From Acetobacter oryzifermentans (GTDB lineage Bacteria > Pseudomonadota > Alphaproteobacteria > Acetobacterales > Acetobacteraceae): a stretch of DNA of 64,000 bases. The stretch lies in contig NZ_CP011120.1 in the NCBI RefSeq assembly GCF_001628715.1, positions 1,600,001-1,664,000 of the forward strand, written 5' to 3'. A model generated the notes under the pieces. It was not told where the DNA came from. It did no database searches and was given only the letters and a program-made list of their open reading frames with translations. The position numbers and the translations under genes were made by a program. Below, piece after piece: positions 53,972 through 63,545 of the stretch (position 1 is the first letter of the stretch; each line of letters starts with the position of its first letter).

Positions 53972-54165
53972 GCAAACTGGGCCTTACAGAAACTCTTTAA
54001 AGAGCGCTCCCGTTCGGTGAGGCTCATCTAGCATTCCACTTCAGGGCATGCAACCCCCTTTTCCAAAAGAATTTTCATTTTGTCACATATTTGTCTTGCT
54101 CCCTGCGCGTGAGAGCCCAAAATAAGAAACAATATGGTTTAACCTCTTGTTTAAGGACCGGACAG

Positions 54166-55290
54166 ATGGATCGTCCCCCCCCCTGGACCGGCCGGTCTGG
54201 TAGATTTGTGTCGGCCTCTCCACCTTATAGTGGAGAGGAAGATCTTTTTGCCGCACTCGATCTGGGAACAAATAACTGCCGCTTAATGGTTGCAACCCAA
54301 ACAGCAGGCGGCTTTAGGGTTGTTGATAGTTATAGCCGTATGGTGCGGCTTGGAGAAGGCCTGCATCACACCGGAAAACTGCATAAAGCTGCCATGGAAC
54401 GCACCATGGAAGCACTGCAAACATGCGCAGAGCGTTTAAGCAGATGGCCTGTTCGAGAAATCCGTGCCGTGGCGACAGAAGCATGCCGACGCGCAAAAAA
54501 CGGACAAACCTTTCTTCAGCAGGTTCACCAGCAAACGGGGTTTGATATCAAGATCATTTCCGGACGGGAAGAAGCCTGCCTTGCGGTAGAAAGCTGCTCC
54601 AATCTGCTACACAACCCACGCTTTGGGCCTCCCCGCAATCGGGCTTTACTGTTTGATATTGGCGGCGGCTCAACCGAAATTGCATGGGTGCGCACAGATT
54701 CCACGCGTCAGACAGAAGAACTCATCGGCTATCTCAGCTTACCGGTTGGTGTCATCACACTTTCCGAGCAGTTTGGCCACGCATACAGCACGGATGATCG
54801 GGCTTATCGTAAAATGGTGGAACATACGCGCCACCATCTGCGTGAGTTTGAGAACGTCTATCGGATCAAACCGGAAATCAGGCGCAAACAAACACGCCTG
54901 ATAGGTACCAGCGGCACAGTCACAACGCTTGCCAGCCTTATCTTAAATTTGCCGCGCTACGCACGTGCAGCAGTAGATGGCTCCCTACTCCCAGCATCCA
55001 GCGCCAGATTGGCTGTGCGCACTTTGCAAAAAATGGGTGCTGATGGCATTGCCCGCCACCCATGCATTGGCCCAGATCGTGCGCCTTTTGTTTTGCCCGG
55101 CTGCGCCATCTTTGAGGCCATTCATGATGTCTGGCCAGTAGAAGATATTATTGTTGCAGACAGAGGGCTGCGCGATGGCATGGTTTTGCGTATGATCCGT
55201 GGCAAATCGGGGATGACTTCTCGCCGCAATCGTGCGTCTTTATCTATCCCCCCTCACCTTCGCCACTCCATGCAGGCAACAGGCTTATGA
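54166..55290 (+). CDS. ppx: Exopolyphosphatase (Ppx/GppA family)
   Basis: 374 residues, ASKHA fold. Cleaves terminal phosphate from polyphosphate or pppGpp; the two activities are hard to tell apart. Motifs: ALDLGTNNCRLMVA near 31, ATEACRRA near 80, ISGREEACLA near 118, and LFDIGGGSTEIAWV near 160. ATG 54166 has AAGGA upstream; the frame back to a TTG at 54091 lacks it. A C9 run (54175-54183) starts nine bases after the ATG and codes for three prolines; slippage there would abolish the protein. Stop overlaps the rlmE start. Confidence 0.88.
   Translation: MDRPPPWTGRSGRFVSASPPYSGEEDLFAALDLGTNNCRLMVATQTAGGFRVVDSYSRMVRLGEGLHHTGKLHKAAMERTMEALQTCAERLSRWPVREIRAVATEACRRAKNGQTFLQQVHQQTGFDIKIISGREEACLAVESCSNLLHNPRFGPPRNRALLFDIGGGSTEIAWVRTDSTRQTEELIGYLSLPVGVITLSEQFGHAYSTDDRAYRKMVEHTRHHLREFENVYRIKPEIRRKQTRLIGTSGTVTTLASLILNLPRYARAAVDGSLLPASSARLAVRTLQKMGADGIARHPCIGPDRAPFVLPGCAIFEAIHDVWPVEDIIVADRGLRDGMVLRMIRGKSGMTSRRNRASLSIPPHLRHSMQATGL
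54175..54183 (+). repeat. C9 homopolymer at the 5' end of ppx
   Basis: Nine C encoding PPP at codons 4-6. A change of one base would shift frame almost at once. Confidence 0.75.
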
Positions 55291-56078
55291 CTGAAAAGAA
55301 AAACCTCCCTACTGGCAGCTCAACGTTGCGCGTGCCTGGCCGTGCCCGCAAGAGCAGCGCAACACCCGGCAGCCGTTTAGTGCAAAACGATTCTGATGCT
55401 CCGCAAAAAATGCGTGCGCAATCGGTTTCATTACGCACAGCACGAGGCCGCACGACAGCCCAGCAACGCTGGCTCTCTCGGCAATTGAATGATCCTTACG
55501 TGCAGGCCGCTCATAAACAGGGCTGGCGTTCGCGCGCGGCGTTCAAGCTGATTGAACTTGATGATCGCTTCCACCTTATTCGCCCAGGCATGCGCATTGT
55601 AGACCTTGGCGCAGCCCCCGGTGGATGGACACAGGTTCTGGTTAAACGCGGCGCGGCGCAAGTTGTAGGGGTGGATCTTCTGCCTGTGGAGCCCGTAACC
55701 GGTGCAGAAATTATTGAAGGCGATTTTACAGACCCAGAAATGGATGCACGCCTTATTTCCATGCTGGGCGGCAAAGCTGATCTGGTTGTTTCTGACATGG
55801 CCCCCAATACAACGGGCCACGCCCCAACAGACCATGTACGGATTATTGGGTTAGCAGAAGAAGCCTTACACTTTGCTTTTGATATTCTGGCAGAAGGCGG
55901 TGGGTTTGTTGCTAAGGTGTTTCAGGGCGGCTCCGAAAAAGCCATGCTCAACACCATGAAACAGGCCTTTACGCAGGTTCGGCACGCCAAACCGCCCGCA
56001 AGCCGTAAAGATTCTAGCGAGCTTTACGTGGTTGCAACAGGGTTTCGTCCAGACCGCATCACTGCGCAGACCGCATAG
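55287..56078 (+). CDS. rlmE: 23S rRNA (uridine-2552-2'-O)-methyltransferase
   Basis: 263 residues; the core (about 50-255) is RlmE/FtsJ, with a basic N-terminal extension of about 50 residues. Methylates U2552 of 23S rRNA in the large subunit. Seen: catalytic-lysine region GWRSRAAFKLIELDDRF near 75, SAM motif GMRIVDLGAAPGGWTQVL near 100, DLVVSDMAPNTTGH near 167, and GGGFVAKVFQGG near 205 (K-D-K-E set). Overlaps ppx by ATGA, so the two are linked. Confidence 0.94.
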   Translation: MTEKKNLPTGSSTLRVPGRARKSSATPGSRLVQNDSDAPQKMRAQSVSLRTARGRTTAQQRWLSRQLNDPYVQAAHKQGWRSRAAFKLIELDDRFHLIRPGMRIVDLGAAPGGWTQVLVKRGAAQVVGVDLLPVEPVTGAEIIEGDFTDPEMDARLISMLGGKADLVVSDMAPNTTGHAPTDHVRIIGLAEEALHFAFDILAEGGGFVAKVFQGGSEKAMLNTMKQAFTQVRHAKPPASRKDSSELYVVATGFRPDRITAQTA

Positions 56079-56094
56079 TTTCTACGCGGTCTGC
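56066..56094. terminator. Terminator between rlmE and fructokinase
   Basis: Perfect 9-bp arms GCAGACCGC/GCGGTCTGC around an 11-base loop that contains the rlmE stop codon, between two convergent genes. Confidence 0.7.
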
Positions 56095-56104
56095 GGCCTC
56101 TTTA

Positions 56105-56998
56105 TTAGCCCCAAAGCCAAGCAGCACCTCTTACGCCTGAGCTATCACCGTGCTTGTTTTTCAACAACTCTGTCTTGCACTCAGGCGTAATCACATAGCG
56201 CTTCATAGCATCCGGCACACGTTCATACAGGCATCTCAGGTTTGAAACTCCGCCACCCAGAACAATTGCATCCGGATCAATAATATTCACGATAAGAGCG
56301 CAGGCGCGGCCTAGCCTATCTACATACAAATCCAAGGCGCGTTGGGCCGCAATGTCACCAGCGGCAGCCGCATCCTCAATACCCTGCACGCTGCGGTTCC
56401 CCGGCCCTTGCCAAGCTTCTGCCAAAGCTGGCCCGCATAGAAAACGCTCCAGACAACCCGAATTACCACAAAAGCATTTTGGCATGGGGAATTCATCCTC
56501 CCTCACCCACGGCAAAGGTATGTGTCCCCATTCTCCGGCAATATCATGCAAGCCTTTTAAGGGCTTACCATCAACAATAATACCACCGCCCATGCCGGAA
56601 CCAAGAATCACACCAAACACTACATGGCGTCCGGCTGCTGCTCCATCAGTTGCTTCCGACAAAGCAAAGCAGTTGGCATCATTTTCAACACGAACGGGAA
56701 ACCCTAAAACATCCTGCAAATCATCTGCAAAAGGTTGACCATTCAGCCATGTCGCATTCGCATTTTTTACAAGGCGGGTATGCGCATCTACAGCACCGGG
56801 AATGCCAACCCCAACAGTGGCATACGGATTTGTGCGGCTATGCGCATCATCAACCAATTTTTTCACGTCACTTAGCAAACCCTGATACGTACCAGGGTTG
56901 CTCACACGATGCCGCAAAACCACCTGCCCTTCGGCATCAAGAGCGACGATTTCGATCTTGGTGCCCCCAATATCGATTCCCAGACGGTAGTCCGACAT
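56105..56998 (-). CDS. mak: Fructokinase, ROK family (Mak-like)
   Basis: 297 residues. Phosphorylates fructose (or manno-sugars) with ATP. The ROK pattern is present: GIDIGGTKIEIVALD at the N-terminus, KNANATWLNGQPFADDL near 78, VENDANCFALSEATDGAAAG near 103, zinc loop CFCGNSGCLERF near 175, and GDSSGVRGAAWLWG at the C-terminus, which is close to E. coli Mak. Sugar use should be treated as probable only. Single gene, convergent with rlmE. Confidence 0.88.
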   Translation of the reverse strand: MSDYRLGIDIGGTKIEIVALDAEGQVVLRHRVSNPGTYQGLLSDVKKLVDDAHSRTNPYATVGVGIPGAVDAHTRLVKNANATWLNGQPFADDLQDVLGFPVRVENDANCFALSEATDGAAAGRHVVFGVILGSGMGGGIIVDGKPLKGLHDIAGEWGHIPLPWVREDEFPMPKCFCGNSGCLERFLCGPALAEAWQGPGNRSVQGIEDAAAAGDIAAQRALDLYVDRLGRACALIVNIIDPDAIVLGGGVSNLRCLYERVPDAMKRYVITPECKTELLKNKHGDSSGVRGAAWLWG

Positions 56999-57113
56999 AC
57001 TTTTAACCTGCTGTTTTTATTAAACTTTTAACAGAATGTTTCCTGTTGCAAAAGAAAGTGGCACACTTTGCAAACAACATGCCACCAACCTCCTACGGCA
57101 GGAACCAGCCAAG

Positions 57114-57365
57114 ATGAATGAAACTGTTCTTGACGCACGCGGGCTTAATTGTCCACTTCCCGTGCTCAAGGCCAACCGTGTTCTCCGAACCATGCAACCA
57201 GGAGAGCGGCTTCGAATATTAGCAACAGACCGCGCTTCCATAACCGATTTTCAGGTATTCTGCCGTGAGACCGGCCATGCCCTTATCGCTTTTACGGATG
57301 AAAACAGCGTATTCTGTTTTACCGTAAAATGCCGCACCAGCGCGCCTGCAAACAAGCCAAACTAA
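57114..57365 (+). CDS. TusA-like sulfurtransferase
   Basis: 83 residues. TusA proteins carry sulfur for tRNA thiolation or cofactor synthesis. The motif LDARGLNCPLPVLKANRVL (Cys13 in CPxP) is at the N-terminus, then ILATDRASITDFQVFCRETGHAL. ATG 57114 with AGGAA upstream; the longer frame has 26 unrelated residues. It may serve the Moco/FdhD sulfur route as well, but no link is shown. Upstream of xseB on the same strand. Confidence 0.87.
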   Translation: MNETVLDARGLNCPLPVLKANRVLRTMQPGERLRILATDRASITDFQVFCRETGHALIAFTDENSVFCFTVKCRTSAPANKPN

Positions 57366-57460
57366 AAAAATCCTGCCTGCCACACACCACCCAAGACTTG
57401 GCAGACCCCTGCATATCGGGCTATTGCCTGCCCCTCATGACGGATAGGAACCCCCGCGCC

Positions 57461-57691
57461 ATGTCGGACAACATCAAATCACTGTCTTTCGAAGATGCGC
57501 TTTCCGAGCTGGAAAAAATTGTGCGCGGCTTGGAAGGTGGGCAGCTAAAGCTGGAAGATGCAATAACGGCCTACGAACGCGGGGCTGCCCTACGGCAACA
57601 TTGTGAGGCCAAGCTTAGCGAGGCTGAGGCCCGCGTGCAGGCGATCGTGCAGCGTTCTGATGGAACGCTGAACATGAAACCTATGGACTGA
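57461..57691 (+). CDS. xseB: Exodeoxyribonuclease VII small subunit
   Basis: 76 residues, with the pattern SFEDALSELEKIVRGLEGGQLKLEDAITAYERGAALRQHCEAKLSEAEARVQ, a helical hairpin. Partners XseA to degrade single-stranded DNA. ATG 57461 chosen to match length; ATG 57437 is possible. Precedes ispA by one base, the usual alphaproteobacterial xseB-ispA-dxs order. Confidence 0.93.
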   Translation: MSDNIKSLSFEDALSELEKIVRGLEGGQLKLEDAITAYERGAALRQHCEAKLSEAEARVQAIVQRSDGTLNMKPMD

Positions 57692-57692
57692 G

Positions 57693-58631
57693 ATGTCGAT
57701 GACAAACCCGACACACCCTTCTATCAATCGTGCATCAGAGAATGGCGCCCTGCTTAAGCAGGATATGGGCGCGCGCGCCCGTGTCATTGAACACACAATT
57801 GATACCTTGCTCCCCCCTACAACAGGAGGCGATGCGCGGCTGATCGAAGCCATGCGCTACGCAACACTTGGGGGAGGTAAGCGGTTACGCGGTTATCTTG
57901 CCATTGTAACGGCCAGCCTTTTTGGCGTTCCAGAAAGCCAGTCCGCACGCGTCGCCGCCTCTGTTGAAATGCTGCATGCTTATTCCCTCGTGCATGATGA
58001 TCTTCCAGCCATGGATGATGATGATATGCGGCGGGGCCAACCTTCCACACACCGCAAGTTTGATGAAGCCACAGCCATTCTGGCTGGAGATGCTCTTCAG
58101 ACCAAAGCATTCGAAATTCTGGCGGCCAGCCAGACCCATGCGGATGCAAACGTGCGTATTGATCTGATTTCCGCTTTTGCCGAAGCATCTGGCGCTGCTG
58201 GTATGGTGGGCGGCCAGATGATTGATATGGAAGGCGAAGGCCGCGCACTCCCTCTTGCAGAAGTCCGCCACCTCCACGCACTTAAAACCGGCTGCCTAAT
58301 CCGTTATTCTGCAGAATCCGGGGCTATTCTGGGGCAAGCATCTCCTGATCTGCGCCGCCGCCTGCGCTCCTATGGTGCAAATATTGGCGCAGCCTTCCAA
58401 ATTGCAGATGACGTTCTGGACGCAACAGCCACGGCAGAAGAACTGGGCAAAACCGCAGGTAAGGATGAAGCCTCTGGCAAGTCCACCTTCGTAGCTCTGC
58501 TAGGTATTGAAGGTGCCAGAGCAGAAGCCCTGCGCGTAACAGAAGAAGCCATTGCCGATCTGGAACCCTTTGGCGCACAGGCAGATCGTCTACGTGATCT
58601 GGCCTATTATGTGATCGAACGGAAAAACTGA
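57693..58631 (+). CDS. ispA: Polyprenyl (farnesyl/geranyl) diphosphate synthase
   Basis: 312 residues. Chain-elongating prenyltransferase in isoprenoid synthesis. First aspartate-rich motif [17 protein letters not shown] near 98, second [11 protein letters not shown] near 232, and [10 protein letters not shown] near 58. Short-chain type by size and the residues before the first motif; C15 product likely. Between xseB and dxs. Confidence 0.95.
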   Translation: MSMTNPTHPSINRASENGALLKQDMGARARVIEHTIDTLLPPTTGGDARLIEAMRYATLGGGKRLRGYLAIVTASLFGVPESQSARVAASVEMLHAYSLVHDDLPAMDDDDMRRGQPSTHRKFDEATAILAGDALQTKAFEILAASQTHADANVRIDLISAFAEASGAAGMVGGQMIDMEGEGRALPLAEVRHLHALKTGCLIRYSAESGAILGQASPDLRRRLRSYGANIGAAFQIADDVLDATATAEELGKTAGKDEASGKSTFVALLGIEGARAEALRVTEEAIADLEPFGAQADRLRDLAYYVIERKN

Positions 58632-58635
58632 ACTC

Positions 58636-60624
58636 ATGACCAATCAGCCCCACACTTCACCGATTCCGACGTTAGGGCGTTTTCCTGCTCTGGATCGGGT
58701 TGAGTATCCGGCGGACCTGCGCAATCTCTCGGTTGAGCAGCTTAAGCAGGTTGCGGATGAACTGCGGGCCGAAACGGTGGACGCGGTTTCCACCACGGGG
58801 GGGCACCTTGGGGCATCCCTGGGTGTTGTGGAGCTGACGGTTGCCTTGCATGCGGTGTTTGACACCCCTGATGACAAGGTAATCTGGGATGTGGGCCATC
58901 AGGCCTACCCTCACAAGATTCTAACAGGGCGGCGGGACCGTATCCGCACCCTGCGCCAGCCGGGCGGCCTTTCTGGCTTTACCCGCCGTGCAGAAAGCCA
59001 GTACGATCCGTTTGGCGCCGCGCATTCCTCCACCTCCATTTCCGCAGGACTCGGCATGGCCGTGGCCCACCACCTGCGGGCGGAGGAAGACCCCAGCTAC
59101 CGCGAACGCAACGTGATTGCCGTGATCGGTGATGGCTCCATTTCCGCCGGTATGGCGTATGAGGCCATGAACAACGCCGCCGTGGCTGGCCCCGGCGCAG
59201 AACGGCTGATTGTCATCCTCAACGACAACGAAATGTCCATTGCCCCACCCGTGGGCGCAATGTCGAACTACCTGTCGCGCCTGATGTCCTCTCGCAAGTT
59301 CATGGGCTTGCGTGAACTGGCTGGCAAGTTCGTGAAAAAGCTGCCTGCCCCTGTGGAGCGCACGGCCCGCAAGGCGGATGAATATGCCCGCGGCATGATC
59401 ACCGGCGGCACGCTGTTTGAAGAACTGGGTTTTTACTACGTTGGCCCTGTAGATGGGCATGATCTGCCACAGTTGGTCTCTATCCTGCGCAACCTGCGCG
59501 ATACGGATAACGGCCCCATCATGCTGCATGTCATCACGGAAAAAGGCCACGGCTATCAGCCAGCCGAAAAAGCCGGAGACAAGTATCACGCTGTTGCCAA
59601 GTTCAACGTTGTTACAGGTGAGCAGAAAAAAGGCCCCGCAGGCCCGCCAAGCTACACCTCTGTGTTCTCGCGCGAACTCACACGTCGCGCCGCAACCGAT
59701 AACAGGATTGCCGCCATTACCGCCGCCATGCCCTCTGGCACGGGGCTGGATGCCTTTGCCAAGGCTTACCCGGATCGGTTTTTTGATGTGGGTATTGCCG
59801 AGCAGCACGCCGTTACCTTTGCCGCAGGCATGGCCACGGAAGGGCTGCGCCCGTTCTGCGCCATTTATTCCACCTTCCTCCAGCGCGCCTATGACCAGGT
59901 GATGCACGATGTGGTGCTGCAAAAGCTGCCCGTGCGCTTTGCCATTGACCGCGCCGGTCTGGTAGGGGCCGATGGCGCCACCCATGCCGGATCCTTCGAC
60001 ATTGCCTATCTGGGCTGCCTGCCGGGCATGACCATTATGGCGCCATCAGACGAGCTGGAACTGCTGCACATGACAGCAACCGCCACCCTGTTTGATGAAG
60101 GCCCGATTGCCCTGCGCTACCCACGTGGCAGTGGCCTTGGGCTGGACCTGCCTGCCGAGGGCACGCCGCTGGAAATTGGCAAGGGCCGCATTATCCGTGA
60201 AATGGGTGGGCAGTCTGGCCCTGAAAAAGGCGGCGTGGCCATTCTCTCGCTTGGCCCACGTCTGGCGGAGTGTCTGAAAGCCGCAGACATGCTGGCCGCC
60301 CGTGGCCTGCCGCCCACCGTGGCGGATGCCCGTTTTGCCAAGCCGTTTGATACGGAACTGGTGGAAAATCTGGCCCGCAACCATGCGGTGCTGATCACCA
60401 TTGAGGAAGGTTCGGAAGGTGGCTTTGGCTCCCTTGTTGGCCACCATCTGGCCCGCACAGGCCTTTTGGACAACGTCCGCTTCCGCCCCCTCACCCTGCC
60501 AGACCGCTTTATTGACCATAACACTCAGGCCGCCCAATATGCCGAGGCAGGGCTCTCCGCTCCGCATATCGTCGGAACAGCTCTAAGCGCATTGGGCATT
60601 AATTTTTCGGAACAGATGGCCTGA
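58636..60624 (+). CDS. dxs: 1-deoxy-D-xylulose-5-phosphate synthase
   Basis: 662 residues, TPP-dependent. Condenses pyruvate and glyceraldehyde-3-phosphate to start the MEP isoprenoid pathway. Motifs: [20 protein letters not shown] near 54, [12 protein letters not shown] near 88, TPP-binding [17 protein letters not shown] near 165 and [19 protein letters not shown] near 198, [17 protein letters not shown] near 385. Base composition looks richer in G+C than neighbours (43 of 60 bases at 59041-59100). Follows ispA by four bases and precedes tlyA by six. Confidence 0.97.
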   Translation: MTNQPHTSPIPTLGRFPALDRVEYPADLRNLSVEQLKQVADELRAETVDAVSTTGGHLGASLGVVELTVALHAVFDTPDDKVIWDVGHQAYPHKILTGRRDRIRTLRQPGGLSGFTRRAESQYDPFGAAHSSTSISAGLGMAVAHHLRAEEDPSYRERNVIAVIGDGSISAGMAYEAMNNAAVAGPGAERLIVILNDNEMSIAPPVGAMSNYLSRLMSSRKFMGLRELAGKFVKKLPAPVERTARKADEYARGMITGGTLFEELGFYYVGPVDGHDLPQLVSILRNLRDTDNGPIMLHVITEKGHGYQPAEKAGDKYHAVAKFNVVTGEQKKGPAGPPSYTSVFSRELTRRAATDNRIAAITAAMPSGTGLDAFAKAYPDRFFDVGIAEQHAVTFAAGMATEGLRPFCAIYSTFLQRAYDQVMHDVVLQKLPVRFAIDRAGLVGADGATHAGSFDIAYLGCLPGMTIMAPSDELELLHMTATATLFDEGPIALRYPRGSGLGLDLPAEGTPLEIGKGRIIREMGGQSGPEKGGVAILSLGPRLAECLKAADMLAARGLPPTVADARFAKPFDTELVENLARNHAVLITIEEGSEGGFGSLVGHHLARTGLLDNVRFRPLTLPDRFIDHNTQAAQYAEAGLSAPHIVGTALSALGINFSEQMA

Positions 60625-60630
60625 TTTGAT

Positions 60631-61368
60631 ATGGCACGACGTCGTGTTGACCAGCTCCTTGTAGACAGGGGGCTGGTTGAAAGCCGCACGAAAGCACAAG
60701 CTCTGATTATGGCTGGGCTTGTGTTTTCTGGTGAAAAACGCGTAGCCAAAGCCGGAGATCAGATTCCTGAAGATGCACCGTTGCAAGTGCGTGGGCAGGA
60801 ACATCCTTGGGTGTCTCGTGGCGGCTGCAAGTTGGCTCATGCCATTGAGCATTTTAGCCTTTCTCCAGAAGGGCGTATCTGCTTGGATGTTGGTGCTTCA
60901 ACCGGCGGGTTTACAGACGTACTTCTTACCCACGATGCCAAGCATGTTTACGCAGTTGATGTTGGCCACGGACAACTTGCATGGAAATTGCGGTCTGACC
61001 CACGCGTAACTGTGCTGGAAAAATGCAACGCCCGGTACCTGGATAAGACAACCATACCGGAAGCCCCTTCCGTAGTTGTGTGTGATGCAAGTTTTATCGG
61101 CCTGCGCACGGTGCTCCCTGCCGCGCTGGCTCTTACCACGGAAAACGCTTGGGCTGTTGCGTTAATCAAACCTCAGTTTGAAGCCGGGCGTGATCAAATA
61201 GGTGCCAAAGGCGTTGTGCGTGATCCTGCCGTGCATGATGCCGTTTGCGAAACCATTTTTTCTTGGTGGAGTAGTCTTCCCGGCTGGAAAGTGCTGGGGA
61301 TTGAACCCAGCCCTATTACCGGACCAGAAGGAAATAGAGAGTTTCTTATTGCGGCTCAGCGCGTCTAG
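60631..61368 (+). CDS. tlyA: TlyA-type rRNA (2'-O) methyltransferase
   Basis: 245 residues. An S4-like RNA-binding domain (residues 4-62; RRRVDQLLVDRGLVESRTKAQALIMAGLV) plus an FtsJ-like methyltransferase: VSRGGCKLAHAIEHF near 65, CLDVGASTGGFTDVLL near 83 and VVCDASFIGLRTVLP near 150. TlyA acts on 16S and 23S rRNA; the older name hemolysin comes from a red-cell assay. Common neighbour of dxs in alphaproteobacteria. Last gene in the xseB-ispA-dxs-tlyA series. Confidence 0.93.
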   Translation: MARRRVDQLLVDRGLVESRTKAQALIMAGLVFSGEKRVAKAGDQIPEDAPLQVRGQEHPWVSRGGCKLAHAIEHFSLSPEGRICLDVGASTGGFTDVLLTHDAKHVYAVDVGHGQLAWKLRSDPRVTVLEKCNARYLDKTTIPEAPSVVVCDASFIGLRTVLPAALALTTENAWAVALIKPQFEAGRDQIGAKGVVRDPAVHDAVCETIFSWWSSLPGWKVLGIEPSPITGPEGNREFLIAAQRV

Positions 61369-61505
61369 CTAAGACGGCTGATTATAACACTAAATTAAAT
61401 TTTCAGGTTTCCCTGCCTTTTTTGCATGGCAGCACATCAATTTTTTTGCCACATTTCTTTGTGATCCTTCTACACGTTATCACTAGGAATAAGGGCAAGC
61501 ATCTT

Positions 61506-62087
61506 ATGCGCAAAATTGCAGGTCTGTTTGGCGTCGCCTGCCTTGCATTTACAAGCGGTCACGCATTGGCGACCCCAGTTTTTCATTCTGCATCCCACAC
61601 TTCTGCCCCTACCCAAAATATGCAGGCGACAGAAGTTGGTAATACGCTTTTGCGTGGATACGAACAGGATGGGTTAATCCTGCATGATGATATAAGTGCA
61701 GGTACACTTTCAATTCAGGCAGATCCTGCAACACTACAAGCGCATGATTCTAATACGAATAATCGCTATCGGTTAGCCATGAAAGATGTTCTTTCTGCTG
61801 CGGCAACATACGCGTATCTGTATTTTGGACAGAACCCCGATGCGCGGGAAGTTACCGTCTCTGCCAATATCCAGACCGATGGTTTTACCCCTGCCAGCGC
61901 AAACTCAGCAGACACGGCAGAGCCTGCTATGACTTTGGAAATTACCCGACCAGCTTTTCCTATTTCTTCGGATACCAAACCCGATTCATATTCCGCACAA
62001 ACCATTGGCATGATTCTGGATGGCATAGACGCTTCAAAAATTACCATTGCCCCATGGCTGCGTTCCGCCCTGAAGGAAAGCAACTAA
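61506..62087 (+). CDS. Secreted protein of unknown function
   Basis: 193 residues. Signal peptide MRKIAGLFGVACLAFTSGHALA, cleaved near 22-23. The mature part has no family I recognise; it is soluble by sequence, with a helix rich in small residues near 95 (YRLAMKDVLSAAATYAYLYFGQNP) and mixed beta segments. ATG 61506 is chosen for the signal peptide and AAGGGC upstream. Single gene with its own terminator. Confidence 0.7.
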   Translation: MRKIAGLFGVACLAFTSGHALATPVFHSASHTSAPTQNMQATEVGNTLLRGYEQDGLILHDDISAGTLSIQADPATLQAHDSNTNNRYRLAMKDVLSAAATYAYLYFGQNPDAREVTVSANIQTDGFTPASANSADTAEPAMTLEITRPAFPISSDTKPDSYSAQTIGMILDGIDASKITIAPWLRSALKESN

Positions 62088-62131
62088 CGTGTAAAGGCTG
62101 CTGCCTACAACAGATACGAATGCGCATATAT

Positions 62132-62164
62132 AAAAGAGGCTGGTATCTATCAGCCTCTTTTTTT
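62132..62164 (+). terminator. Rho-independent terminator
   Basis: AAAGAGGCTG/CAGCCTCTTT stem with an eight-base loop and T-run, 45 bases after the secreted-protein stop. Confidence 0.9.
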
Positions 62165-62208
62165 GTTATATCCACTTTCCCTTCCTTTTTTGTAGCAGCA
62201 TATCCGTA

Positions 62209-63435
62209 ATGTTTTCGCGCACTTATACTTCCACATCAGCTAACGCTAACAGTTCAGCCCTTACCGATCTGAACGCGGAAGAACGTTCACGCATTCTGGC
62301 CAAGGCTGCGCTTTTTAGCCCCCCATCAGCCACTTTATCCGATGGACGAAGAGATTTGGTTGGGCTTTCACGCGATGAACTCACGGATATTCTGATAGAA
62401 ATTGGCGAAAAACCCTTCCGCACCAAGCAACTCTGGCACTGGATTTATCATCAGGGTGTGACAGATTTTTCGCGGATGAGCACAATCGCCAAGCCTCTTC
62501 AGCAAAAATTGGCTGAACGATTTATTATCGGACGCCCAGAAGCTGCAACGGTTCAAACATCATCGGATAGCACACGTAAATTTCTGTTCCGTTTTCGCGA
62601 TGGGCAGGAAGCTGAAACCGTTTACATTCCTGATCGGCGTGAAGATCGGGGCGCTGTGTGCATTTCATCGCAAGTGGGATGCACTCTTTCCTGCACTTTT
62701 TGCCATACAGGCACGCAAAAGCTGGTGCGTAACCTCGGCGCGGCAGAAATTGTCAGCCAGTTCATGGCTGCGCGGGATTCCTACGGAGAATGGCCTAGCC
62801 CGAAAGGCGAAACCCCGCGCCTTCTCTCTACTATCGTGCTGATGGGCATGGGAGAGCCGCTCTATAATTATGAGAATGTTGCCAAAGCCATGAAAATTAT
62901 CATGGATGGCGAAGGTATTGGGCTCTCCCGCCGACGTATCACACTTTCTACGTCCGGCGTTGTGCCTCTGATGGATCGGTGTGGTGATGAGCTGGGGATC
63001 AATCTGGCGGTCTCCCTACACGCAGTCCGGAATGACCTGCGTGATGAAATTGTGCCGCTCAATAGGAAATATCCAATTGAGGAAGTGCTGGCAGCTTGCA
63101 GGCGCTACCCCGCAGCCAGTAATGCCCGCCGCATTACATTCGAATATATTATGCTGCGTGGCGTGAATGACAGCGAAGCCGATGCACGTGAGTTAGTACG
63201 CCTGATTTCCGGCATTCCCGCAAAAGTTAACCTCATCCCCTTCAATCCGTGGCCCGGCAGCGCTTACAAACCTTCCACGCGTGAACAGCAGAACCGATTT
63301 GCAGAAATTGTTATGAATGCAGGATTTGCATCCCCAATCCGCACGCCCCGTGGTCGGGATATTCTGGCTGCCTGTGGGCAATTAAAAACGGCAAGTGAAC
63401 GTGCACGCGTAGGTTCGACACCTGTTTCAGAGTAA
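62209..63435 (+). CDS. rlmN: Dual-specificity RNA methyltransferase RlmN
   Basis: 408 residues. Radical SAM enzyme methylating C2 of A2503 in 23S rRNA and A37 in some tRNAs. Motifs: [15 protein letters not shown] near 68, the CxxxCxxC [4Fe-4S] loop CTLSCTFCH near 158, [12 protein letters not shown] near 213, and [11 protein letters not shown] near 247. Cys near 386 in ILAACGQLK is the likely second catalytic cysteine. The N-terminal 45 residues are an extension relative to E. coli. Confidence 0.96.
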   Translation: MFSRTYTSTSANANSSALTDLNAEERSRILAKAALFSPPSATLSDGRRDLVGLSRDELTDILIEIGEKPFRTKQLWHWIYHQGVTDFSRMSTIAKPLQQKLAERFIIGRPEAATVQTSSDSTRKFLFRFRDGQEAETVYIPDRREDRGAVCISSQVGCTLSCTFCHTGTQKLVRNLGAAEIVSQFMAARDSYGEWPSPKGETPRLLSTIVLMGMGEPLYNYENVAKAMKIIMDGEGIGLSRRRITLSTSGVVPLMDRCGDELGINLAVSLHAVRNDLRDEIVPLNRKYPIEEVLAACRRYPAASNARRITFEYIMLRGVNDSEADARELVRLISGIPAKVNLIPFNPWPGSAYKPSTREQQNRFAEIVMNAGFASPIRTPRGRDILAACGQLKTASERARVGSTPVSE

Positions 63436-63484
63436 TTTTTCCACACAAACAGCCCTTAGTGGGTGAATGCACTCTGGTTACGCG

Positions 63485-63504
63485 CCTCCTGCAGTGATAG
63501 GAGG
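63485..63504 (+). promoter_or_regulatory. Leader hairpin sequestering AGGAGG before argG
   Basis: CCTCCT pairs with AGGAGG across an eight-base loop, 42 bases before the argG ATG. AGGAGG is a perfect Shine-Dalgarno sequence with no start codon just after it, so the stem may regulate or be chance; argG has its own AGGAG nine bases upstream. Confidence 0.35.
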
Positions 63505-63545
63505 AAAGCCATAGTTACAGATTTATATATCAGGAGATCTGCCTC

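Noticed and set aside
58921..59985. 354-residue frame antisense to dxs
   Set aside because: A shadow of the G+C-rich dxs gene; the product has no family features and dxs is certain.
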